DNA of 42,802 nt from an uncultured Spirochaetota bacterium. Its GTDB lineage: Bacteria > Spirochaetota > Spirochaetia > JAFGXN01. This document shows, piece by piece, positions 14,899 to 21,872 of this stretch. The notes beneath the pieces are model-generated. The model made no database searches. It had not been told where the DNA came from and worked only from the letters and a program-made list of their open reading frames with translations. The number at the start of each line of letters is the position of its first letter. The stretch's first letter is position 1. The DNA lies in assembly GCA_944388995.1 (NCBI GenBank), contig CALXKN010000016.1:1-42802 (forward strand), read 5' to 3'. The translations under genes were made by a program, and so were the position numbers.

Positions 14899-16618
14899 GA
14901 GCGGATAACTCCTTGTGATCGCCTTCAAACCCTTCGGCCACTTCTCTCAGTAAAATTTCGGTTTCAGCCATGTGTTCGCCGAGGTAGTTAGCAATTTTCT
15001 GAACGGTGAATACATTCTGTTCAATGACTTTTCTCGCTTTTTGAGCGATTTGTTCCCGCTGCAGTTCATTTTTGGTCATATCGGTGATAATGGCGCCGAC
15101 TTGTCGGTGCGGATCAACGTTAAAAATACTGATTCGAAAGATTTTATCCTGCACGACGTAATTGTTGCGCAATACCTCTTCTCCCGATCGAAGCGCCGCT
15201 TCGAATAAATCGGAAAACGGTATCAGCCGCCGCAAGTCGGCGTGTTCCAAGCCGGGACTCGCTTCGTATGCCAAACGAGTGCCTTCGTCATCCATCAGTG
15301 AGGCAAACTGTTTGTTGCATTCAACGACTTTCAGGTTTTTGTCAACAATGACGACGGCGGACGGAATGTATTTGATCAGCGCATTGCTTTTGTTTTGCGC
15401 CAATCGCTTCAGATAAGAAACGCACATCTCCTTTTCCGCTTTTCCGGAGGCAACCGCCGCCACGAAATTGCGGCAGGTTTGGTAACCGCAGCCGCCGCAG
15501 TTCAATTCGTCTTCGGGATTGCGTTTTCCGATAGCCTCTAACCCGGCTTTCACCTGTTCCGGCGTCAGATCTGTTTTTTCAATCGGTTCGGGCGTAAACT
15601 GTTTTCGGATTTCCGTCGTATCTTTCCGATTTTCGCTCGATTTCATACAGCCTGGACGGGCGATGCGCAGAATGTCTTCCAATCGGTCTCCGCGGCCGGG
15701 CATTCCCGGACCGTTGACGCAACCTCCTTCGCACGCCAGACATTCGATAAAAAGTTTAACGTCTGTGTTTTGAGGCACACTGCCGGAAAGCAGACGATCC
15801 ATGTTGTTCAATCCGGAAACAGTAAGATAAACGGTTTTTTCGTCATTTTGAAGCGAGCGCACGGTTTCAACCATGCCGCCTTCAAACGCATACAGCCGCC
15901 CTTCTTCCGCGCCGACGGGTTCAAACGCGGCGCCCGCCGCCGCTTCGCCGTTTAAGTCGATGCCCTCTTCTGTCAGCCACCGATTCAGCCGTTTGAATGT
16001 CAGTGCAATTTCCAAATCACTGTTGGTGTCGTCGGCTTCCAGTTTTTTAGCGGCGCACGGTCCGGCAAAAATCACTTTGACATCGGAGCCGTAGTATTCT
16101 TTCAAAAAAACAGCGTGCGCGCCGACGGGAGAAGTCATTTCTGTCAGCAGGGGAGAATATTCGGGAATGTATTTGCGGATGTATTCGACCGCCGCCGGAC
16201 AGGCTGTCGACAGGAAAATGCCGGCGTCTGCCTGTTTCATTTCAGCAGCAACGTGAGCGCTGACAATTTGCGCGCCGAGAGCGGTTTCGCTGACGGCAAA
16301 AAAACCGAGTTTTTTCATCACCGAAACCATTTGCGCTTCCGAGACGTTTTTAAATGCACTCTTCCATGACGGCGCCAACGAAAGAACAAGTTTCTCTCCC
16401 TTTTCCAAAAGATATTTGACGCGGTCGACGTCGGAACGAATTTGTTTAGCGCCCGCCGGACAGACTTTGACGCACCGTCCGCACGCCACACACAGTTCGG
16501 GAATGACGCTGGCACTTCCGTTTTTCAGTTTAATCGCCTTAGCCGGACAGTGACGAATGCATTTATAACAGTCCTGGCATTCATTTTCTTTCGTAAAAAC
16601 AGGATAAAAACCGTTCAT
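14885..16618 (-). CDS. hydS: Sensory [FeFe] hydrogenase (group C, HydS-type) with PAS domain
   Basis: The 577-residue protein has two [4Fe-4S] motifs (CQDCYKCIRHCP 14-25; CVACGRCVKVCP 43-54) and an H-cluster domain with L1 STACPAA (C140), L2 GPCAAKKLEA (C188) and L3 CLACEGGCVNGP (C296, C300). A further CGGCGYQTC cluster region (374-382, plus C399), a PAS domain at about 415-520 and a C-terminal helical tail follow. In L1, Ala139 replaces the cysteine that relays protons in fast hydrogenases; HydS-type sensors typically have this change. It probably detects H2 or redox state and signals to the overlapping SpoIIE phosphatase. No kinase domain is present. Start ATG 16618 has AAGGAGAG. Confidence 0.9.
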   Translation of the reverse strand: MNGFYPVFTKENECQDCYKCIRHCPAKAIKLKNGSASVIPELCVACGRCVKVCPAGAKQIRSDVDRVKYLLEKGEKLVLSLAPSWKSAFKNVSEAQMVSVMKKLGFFAVSETALGAQIVSAHVAAEMKQADAGIFLSTACPAAVEYIRKYIPEYSPLLTEMTSPVGAHAVFLKEYYGSDVKVIFAGPCAAKKLEADDTNSDLEIALTFKRLNRWLTEEGIDLNGEAAAGAAFEPVGAEEGRLYAFEGGMVETVRSLQNDEKTVYLTVSGLNNMDRLLSGSVPQNTDVKLFIECLACEGGCVNGPGMPGRGDRLEDILRIARPGCMKSSENRKDTTEIRKQFTPEPIEKTDLTPEQVKAGLEAIGKRNPEDELNCGGCGYQTCRNFVAAVASGKAEKEMCVSYLKRLAQNKSNALIKYIPSAVVIVDKNLKVVECNKQFASLMDDEGTRLAYEASPGLEHADLRRLIPFSDLFEAALRSGEEVLRNNYVVQDKIFRISIFNVDPHRQVGAIITDMTKNELQREQIAQKARKVIEQNVFTVQKIANYLGEHMAETEILLREVAEGFEGDHKELSAHDDQ

Positions 16619-16627
16619 AAACTCTCC

Positions 16628-16882
16628 TTATTTTTGATTATCAAACAAATCCCGGAGAATTTCAAACATTTTTCCCGGATTGACGCCGGTATGTACGGTC
16701 TCATTGATCATGACAACGGGCCCCTGGCTGCAGCGGTTCGTACAAAGGCAGCAAGAGAGTTCCAAATCCGTTTCATCATGCAGGCCCCGAGCCTCCAAAA
16801 AATCTTCAACCACTTTCAGATTCTCTTCGTTTCCCCGCGAAAAGCAGCTGCTTCCCATACAGATGACGATTTTCGGTTTCAT
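16628..16882 (-). CDS. Thioredoxin-like [2Fe-2S] ferredoxin
   Basis: The 84-residue thioredoxin-fold ferredoxin has ligands C8-x4-C13 (VICMGSSCF) and C47-x3-C51 (CTNRC). Extra cysteines C44 and C45 precede the second pair. It lies 9 bases upstream of hydS, so it is a likely electron partner of the sensory hydrogenase. AGGAGG precedes the ATG. The T-tract of an intrinsic-terminator hairpin lies just upstream of that ribosome-binding site, so this gene begins the block made by read-through from adhE or by an unseen promoter. Confidence 0.9.
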   Translation of the reverse strand: MKPKIVICMGSSCFSRGNEENLKVVEDFLEARGLHDETDLELSCCLCTNRCSQGPVVMINETVHTGVNPGKMFEILRDLFDNQK

Positions 16883-16893
16883 GGCTCCTCCTG

Positions 16894-16920
16894 AAAAGAA
16901 AGGGCGCCGTAAAGGCGCCC
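16894..16920 (-). terminator. Intercistronic terminator/attenuator after adhE
   Basis: On the minus strand a perfect 7-bp GC-only stem (GGGCGCC / GGCGCCC, arms 16914-16920 and 16902-16908) with a 5-nt loop is followed by TTTCTTTT. It lies between the adhE stop and the ribosome-binding site of the next gene. It should end most adhE transcripts while allowing partial read-through into the ferredoxin-hydS block. Confidence 0.75.
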
Positions 16921-16938
16921 GTTTGATTTCCGCAATCG

Positions 16939-19560
16939 TTAAACAGCGTCGCTCTTGCCGAAATAGGCATTGAGGTACATCTGTTTGATTTCACTGATCA
17001 ACGGATAGCGCGGATTGGACGTCGTGCATTGATCATCAAATGCATCTTCGCACATTTTATCCAATTTTGCAAGAAAATCTTTTTCTTCGATTCCGTATTC
17101 TTTGATCGACATCGGCAGATTCAAAGATTTTTTCATGTTATTGAGTGCTTCAATCAGTTTCTCGATTTTATCTGCATTGGATTTGCCTCCTAAGCCCAGA
17201 AAATCGGAGATTCTGACAAAGCGGGAAACCGCCGACGGATATTCATACTGCGGAAAGCTGGCCTGTTTCGTCGGATTGTCGTTTGCATTGAAGCGAATAA
17301 CCTGTTCCAGCAGCAAAGCGTTGGCAACGCCGTGCGGAATGTGGAACGCCGCTCCGAGTTTGTGCGCCATACTGTGACAGACGCCCAAAAACGCGTTGGC
17401 AAACGCCATACCGGCCATAGTCGCCGCATTGTGAACTTTCTCCCGAGCCTTGACGTTGGAAGCTCCTTCCGCGTAAGAAGTCGGCAGATACTTAAACAGC
17501 ACCCGCAGCGCCTCAAACGCCAACGCGTTGGTGTAATCGGTCGACATAACGGAAACAATCGCCTCAATACTGTGGACAATCGCGTCGAAACCGCTGGCAG
17601 CCGTCAATCCTTTCGGCATATTCAGAACCAATTCGGAATCAACAATCGCCATACTCGGTGTCAGAGCGTAATCGGCAATCGCGTACTTCACGCCGGTTTG
17701 ATCTTCGGTAACGATACTGAACGGCGTCACTTCGGAACCGGTTCCGCTGGTCGTCGGAATGGCGACCATCATTGCCTTTTTGCCCATATCGGGGAATCTG
17801 TAAATTCTCTTGCGGATATCCATGAACCGCAGCGCCAGTCCCTCAAACTTGATGTCGGGATTTTCGTAAAGCAGCCACATGATTTTGGCCGCGTCCATCG
17901 GCGAACCGCCGCCCAAACCGATGATGATGTCGGGGTTGAAAGCGTTGATCTGCGCAACGCCTTCGTTGATGGTCGACAGCGTGGGATCCGGTTTGACTTG
18001 GTGGAAAACCTGCGTCTCGATGTGGATTTCTTCCAGAATTTTGATGATGTTGTCAACGTATCCGCTGTTGAACAGGAAGGAGTCGGTGACGATGAACGCT
18101 CGTTTTTTGCCTTCCAAATCTTTGAGCGCAACGGGCAGACAGCCGTATTTAAAGTAAATTTTCGGCGGAACGCGGAACCACAGCATATTTTCCCTCCTCT
18201 CTGCGACGGTTTTGATGTTCAGTAAGTGTTTGACACCGACGTTTTCACTGACTGAGTTTCCTCCCCAGCTTCCGCAGCCCAACGTCAGCGACGGAGGCAG
18301 TTTGAAGTTATAGATGTCTCCGATAGCACCTTGACTGGCCGGCATATTGACCAGCGCGCGGCCTGTTTTCATCGTTGCTCCGAACAAATCGATACGATCG
18401 CGGTTTTGGAGATTCGTGTACAGAACCGATGTATGACCGAAGCCTCCCATTTCTACCATGATACGAGCCTTATCAAGTCCGTCTTTCCAATCTTCGCACT
18501 TAAACATTCCGAGGGTCGGACTCAATTTTTCATGCGCAAACGGTTCGTCTTTGGAAATTTCCGCGGCTTCTCCGATCAAAACTTTGGCGCTTTTGTCGAT
18601 TTTTACGCCCGCCAATTCAGCAATTTTCCATGCAGGCTGTCCGACGATTTTCGGGCTGACGGTACCGCGTTTCGGATCGATGATAATCGGATCTACTTTT
18701 TTCTTCTCTTCGGGGCTCAAAATGTAAGCACCGCGGAGAATGAATTCGTCCCGCACCTTTTGGTAAATATCCTTGTGAACGATAACCGCCTGCTCGGAAG
18801 CACAAACAACGCCGTTATCAAAAGTTTTACTCATTAAAATGGAACTGACCGCCGTTTTAATATCCGCCGTCTCGTCAATGATAACGGGAGTATTTCCCGC
18901 ACCGACGCCGATAGCCGGTTTACCCGAACTGTAAGCGGATTTTACCATTCCGGGACCGCCGGTTGCCAAAATCAAATTGACCAACGGGTGTTTCATCAGG
19001 TAATCGGTCGCTTCCATCGACGGCTCTTCAATCCAACCGATGATGTCTTCAGGGGCGCCGGCTGCAACCGCCGCATCCAAAATGATTTTTGCCGCCTTAA
19101 TGGTCGACGCATTCGCTCGCGGGTGCGGACTGATGATGATTCCGTTGCGGGTTTTCAACGCCAGCAACGTTTTAAAAATCGCCGTCGATGTGGGGTTGGT
19201 CGTCGGAATGATGGCGCAAATCAAACCGATCGGTTCGGCAATTTTTTCAATTCCGAATGCGGTGTCGTGCTCAATAACGCCGCATGTTTTTTCGTCTTTA
19301 TATTGATGAAAAATGTATTCCGAAGCAAAGTGGTTTTTAATAACTTTGTCTTCGACAATACCCATGCCTGTTTCTTCCGCCGCATCTTTTGCCAATTCAA
19401 TTCTCCGCGCATTGGCAGCAATTGCCGCCATCCGGAAAATTTCATCGACCTGGGCCTGCGTGTAAGTGGAAAACTTTTTTTGAGCCGCTTTTGCTTTCTG
19501 AATCACCGTCTCCAGTTTTTGGAGATCGGCTTCGATTTTCGCTTGATCTTTTTCTGCCAT
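16939..19560 (-). CDS. adhE: Bifunctional acetaldehyde-CoA/alcohol dehydrogenase AdhE
   Basis: Converts acetyl-CoA to ethanol in two NADH-using steps. The 873-residue product has an N-terminal CoA-acylating aldehyde dehydrogenase domain (about 1-440) with catalytic Cys253 in FDNGVVCASEQ. A linker follows (GCGSWGGNSVSENVGVKHLL), then a C-terminal iron-dependent alcohol dehydrogenase with GGGSPMDAAK, GFDAIVHSIEAI and the metal-binding CHSMAHKLGAAFHIPHG. The length is normal for AdhE filament-forming enzymes. AAGGAG precedes ATG 19560. It heads the redox locus, has its own promoter, and faces rex, the NADH-sensing repressor that commonly controls adhE. Confidence 0.97.
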   Translation of the reverse strand: MAEKDQAKIEADLQKLETVIQKAKAAQKKFSTYTQAQVDEIFRMAAIAANARRIELAKDAAEETGMGIVEDKVIKNHFASEYIFHQYKDEKTCGVIEHDTAFGIEKIAEPIGLICAIIPTTNPTSTAIFKTLLALKTRNGIIISPHPRANASTIKAAKIILDAAVAAGAPEDIIGWIEEPSMEATDYLMKHPLVNLILATGGPGMVKSAYSSGKPAIGVGAGNTPVIIDETADIKTAVSSILMSKTFDNGVVCASEQAVIVHKDIYQKVRDEFILRGAYILSPEEKKKVDPIIIDPKRGTVSPKIVGQPAWKIAELAGVKIDKSAKVLIGEAAEISKDEPFAHEKLSPTLGMFKCEDWKDGLDKARIMVEMGGFGHTSVLYTNLQNRDRIDLFGATMKTGRALVNMPASQGAIGDIYNFKLPPSLTLGCGSWGGNSVSENVGVKHLLNIKTVAERRENMLWFRVPPKIYFKYGCLPVALKDLEGKKRAFIVTDSFLFNSGYVDNIIKILEEIHIETQVFHQVKPDPTLSTINEGVAQINAFNPDIIIGLGGGSPMDAAKIMWLLYENPDIKFEGLALRFMDIRKRIYRFPDMGKKAMMVAIPTTSGTGSEVTPFSIVTEDQTGVKYAIADYALTPSMAIVDSELVLNMPKGLTAASGFDAIVHSIEAIVSVMSTDYTNALAFEALRVLFKYLPTSYAEGASNVKAREKVHNAATMAGMAFANAFLGVCHSMAHKLGAAFHIPHGVANALLLEQVIRFNANDNPTKQASFPQYEYPSAVSRFVRISDFLGLGGKSNADKIEKLIEALNNMKKSLNLPMSIKEYGIEEKDFLAKLDKMCEDAFDDQCTTSNPRYPLISEIKQMYLNAYFGKSDAV

Positions 19561-19581
19561 GATCTGTATCTCCTTTAATGA

Positions 19582-19671
19582 ATCGATATATTTTTATCGG
19601 TTCGTCTTATTTATATAAAATTTCGAAAAAACAGTCAATATAAAAATAAAATTTTATCGATATTTTTTTAT
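19582..19671. repeat. Direct repeats flanking the adhE promoter (candidate operators)
   Basis: ATCGATATwTTTTTAT occurs at 19582-19597 and 19656-19671, 15 of 16 bases identical. The copies are 74 bp apart, near seven helical turns, one on each side of the adhE -35/-10 boxes. A 12-bp palindrome (ATAAAATTTTAT, 19646-19657) overlaps the second copy. The sequence does not match the usual Rex site (TTGTGA-type half-sites). A looped repressor complex is an inference. Confidence 0.45.
19610..19638 (-). promoter_or_regulatory. Promoter of adhE
   Basis: On the minus strand, -35 TTGACT (19633-19638), a 17-bp spacer and -10 TATAAA (19610-19615). The predicted start near 19603 leaves a leader of about 43 nt with an AAGGAG site. 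Confidence 0.72.
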
Positions 19672-19677
19672 TCTTTC

Positions 19678-19706
19678 TTGTCATTCGTTTCGCATTGTGA
19701 TAAATT
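19678..19706 (+). promoter_or_regulatory. Probable rex promoter (leaderless geometry)
   Basis: -35 TTGTCA (19678-19683), a 17-bp spacer and a weak -10 TAAATT (19701-19706) end 6 nt before GTG 19713. TTGTGATAA at 19695-19703 within it resembles one half of a Rex operator, but the second half is missing, so autoregulation is only possible. Confidence 0.45.
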
Positions 19707-19712
19707 AATGAT

Positions 19713-20351
19713 GTGAAAGAACAACAACGGTCGGGAATTCCATTACCAACCATTAAACGCATTCCGGTTTACGTCTCTGTATTGGAAAAATGGCTGAAAG
19801 AGGGCAAAGAGACCGTTTCTACTACCGATTTCGCAGCTGCCTTAACTCTGAAACCGGTTCAGGTCCGTAAAGATTTGGCCTTTGCCGGCGCGGAAGGCAA
19901 ACCGCGGATCGGTTACCGGACAGAAGAGCTTTTGGAAACCCTTCACCGTTTTGTCGGCTGGAACAACCTTTCGGAAGCGGTTTTGGTCGGCGCCGGCGCA
20001 CTGGGAACCGCTATACTCGGATACAAAGGATTTGATCGATTCGGATTGAAAATCAAAGCGGCGTTTGACATCGACGAATCCAAATGCGGCGCAACGGTTC
20101 ACGATAAACCGGTCTACCCTATCCGCGATTTAAAACAATATGTCAAAAAAAACGGCATCATTATGGGAATTTTAACGGTGTCGGAAAACGGAGCACAACC
20201 GGCCGCCGACGCATTAGTCGAAGCCGGTATTCAAGGAATTTGGAATTTTTCTCCCGCACAAATCGATGTGCCCGACTCGATTTTCGTTCAGCAGGAAGAT
20301 TTGGCTGCCGGGCTTGCCGTTTTGGCCGTCCGCATTAAAGAACGGCAGTAA
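19713..20351 (+). CDS. rex: Redox-sensing transcriptional repressor Rex
   Basis: Rex senses the NADH/NAD+ ratio and represses fermentation genes until NADH is high. The 212-residue product has an N-terminal winged helix (about 1-80; TVSTTDFAAALTLKPVQVRKDLAFAG) and a C-terminal Rossmann domain with the NAD-binding motif VLVGAGALGTAILGY. The family's domain-swapped C-terminal helix ends in VLAVRIKERQ. The normal length and divergent position next to adhE support adhE as a target. The start codon is GTG with no ribosome-binding site, which fits a leaderless mRNA. The stop abuts the stop of the convergent SPFH gene. Confidence 0.95.
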   Translation: MKEQQRSGIPLPTIKRIPVYVSVLEKWLKEGKETVSTTDFAAALTLKPVQVRKDLAFAGAEGKPRIGYRTEELLETLHRFVGWNNLSEAVLVGAGALGTAILGYKGFDRFGLKIKAAFDIDESKCGATVHDKPVYPIRDLKQYVKKNGIIMGILTVSENGAQPAADALVEAGIQGIWNFSPAQIDVPDSIFVQQEDLAAGLAVLAVRIKERQ

Positions 20352-21239
20352 TTACTTAATCAACTCTTTCAGCGATGTTGCCAAGCCGGCCGCACCTTGT
20401 AAATCAGAGGGAATAATCACCTTCGTTGACGGCGATTCTGCCATTTTAACCAGCGCTTCAAACCCTTTCAACGCAATAACGCTTTGATCGGCGGAGGCAT
20501 CTTTGATCATCTCAATACCGGCTGCTTCAGCCTCCTGCAGCGCCCGAATCGCAAACGCCTGTCCTTCGGCAATTTTAATTTCGGTCTGTTTTTTGGCTTC
20601 GGCGCGCAGAATCGCAGCTTCTTTTTCTCCCTCAGCAACCAAAATCGCCGACTGTTTCTCCCCTTCGGCGCGCAGAATCGCTTCCCGTTTTTCCCGTTCG
20701 GCGCGCATTTGCTTTTCCATCGCGTCTTGAATATCCCGCGGCGGCTGAATGTTCTTCACTTCGACGCGGTTGACTTTGATGCCCCACGGATCGGTGGCTT
20801 CGTCCAGAATTTCACGCATTTTCGTGTTGATCAAATCGCGGCTGGTCAGCGTTTCGTCAAGCTCCAGCTGTCCGATCAAATTGCGCAGAGTCGTCGCCGT
20901 CAGGTTTTCGATGGCTCCGATGGGATTGGCGACGCCGTAAGCGTAAAGTTTCGGATCCGTAATCTGAAAATAAATGACTGAATCAATCATCATCGTAACG
21001 TTATCTTTTGTGATAACCGGCTGCGGTGCAAAATCGATCAGATTTTCTTTCAGTGTCACTTTTTTAGCAATCACGTCGATAAACGGAATCACAATATGAA
21101 CTCCGACGTTCATCGTCCGCAGATAAGCGCCGAAACGTTCGACAACGGCAGCTTCCGCTTGCCGAATGACACGGACTCCCGAAATAAAAAGAAGCAATAA
21201 TAAAATTAAGATGACTCCCGCAACAATCGCAAAAACCAT
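20352..21239 (-). CDS. SPFH/Band 7 (stomatin-like) membrane protein
   Basis: The 295-residue protein has an N-terminal membrane helix (residues 2-20) and an SPFH domain from about residue 22 (VIRQAEAAVVERFGAYLRT, IPFIDVIAKKVTL). A long charged coiled-coil follows (about 175-245) with the repeated AEGEK motif of paraslipin/QmcA proteins. Such proteins form oligomeric membrane scaffolds. The upstream gene encodes an NfeD partner, a classic pairing. A GGAGGGAG site precedes ATG 21239. The stop codon directly abuts the rex stop. Confidence 0.93.
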   Translation of the reverse strand: MVFAIVAGVILILLLLLFISGVRVIRQAEAAVVERFGAYLRTMNVGVHIVIPFIDVIAKKVTLKENLIDFAPQPVITKDNVTMMIDSVIYFQITDPKLYAYGVANPIGAIENLTATTLRNLIGQLELDETLTSRDLINTKMREILDEATDPWGIKVNRVEVKNIQPPRDIQDAMEKQMRAEREKREAILRAEGEKQSAILVAEGEKEAAILRAEAKKQTEIKIAEGQAFAIRALQEAEAAGIEMIKDASADQSVIALKGFEALVKMAESPSTKVIIPSDLQGAAGLATSLKELIK

Positions 21240-21278
21240 AAAAAACTCCCTCCGTTATTAGACTGTTTGATTTTAAAA

Positions 21279-21740
21279 TCAGACTTTCTCTACTTTTAAT
21301 TTAACTCCTCGAATTTCGACAACGCGGACGTTGACCCCCGTTTCAATCGGCTCTTCTTCATCGGAAAAAGCGCTCCATTCCTGCCCTGATACTTTAACCA
21401 GACCGCTGCCGCGCGGCGCGATCGTTTTGATGACAACGCCGATTTCACCAATATTTCTGTCAGCGTTTGTCCGAGACGGTTTGCGGATTACTTTTTTCAT
21501 TACCAACGGACGGAAAGAAAAAAGAAAAATGGTTGAAAGCAATAAAAAAATAAGAATTTGAACATACCAAGCAAGCGGCGCCGCCCCCGCGTAATAAAAA
21601 ACCACGTTAACGGCCGCCATCACCAACGCGCCGACAATAAACCAAATCGACAAAAATGCATTGGTCACAACTTCTACGACGACGGCAACAATCAAAACGA
21701 TCATCCAAATCATGATCCATAATCCGACGGATAAGCCCAT
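21279..21740 (-). CDS. NfeD-like membrane protein
   Basis: The 153-residue short-form NfeD has three hydrophobic segments (about 5-28, 33-52 and 58-80). A C-terminal OB-fold domain follows (IGEIGVVIKTIAPRGSGLVKVSGQEWSA is the family signature, in part). It lacks the ClpP-like protease domain of long NfeD. NfeD proteins partner with SPFH proteins, and the SPFH gene follows 39 bases downstream. ATG 21740 is preferred over GTG 21746 because AGAGG lies five bases upstream of it. Confidence 0.9.
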   Translation of the reverse strand: MGLSVGLWIMIWMIVLIVAVVVEVVTNAFLSIWFIVGALVMAAVNVVFYYAGAAPLAWYVQILIFLLLSTIFLFSFRPLVMKKVIRKPSRTNADRNIGEIGVVIKTIAPRGSGLVKVSGQEWSAFSDEEEPIETGVNVRVVEIRGVKLKVEKV

Positions 21741-21825
21741 AACCACCTCTCTCCTCAGTTTATCCTCTCGAAAGGAAAATGCAAGTAAATTTTTTCAATA
21801 AAAACAAATCTTTTGTTTAAAAGCA

Positions 21826-21854
21826 TTTATTCAGCGGCGGAATTTTTTTATAAT
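21826..21854 (+). promoter_or_regulatory. Possible promoter of bioWF
   Basis: A perfect -10 TATAAT (21849-21854) is paired with a poor -35 (TTTATT, 21826-21831) at 17-bp spacing. The predicted start near 21861 leaves a 12-nt leader containing AGGAGA. Confidence 0.4.
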
Positions 21855-21872
21855 ATTGAAACAGGAGAAATT

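Noticed and set aside
17332-18225. Long plus-strand open frame (297 codons) opposite adhE
   Set aside because: It lies fully antisense to the conserved AdhE coding sequence, is Arg/Asn/Phe-rich with no recognisable domain, and has no ribosome-binding site.
19695-19712. Rex operator between rex and adhE
   Set aside because: Only one half-site (TTGTGA) is present and the expected inverted TCACAA is absent, so I do not call it as a site.
21268-21281. Perfect AT palindrome (TGATTTTAAAATCA) between NfeD and SPFH genes as a terminator
   Set aside because: It is AT-only, overlaps the NfeD stop and has no T-run, and the two genes form a classic operon.
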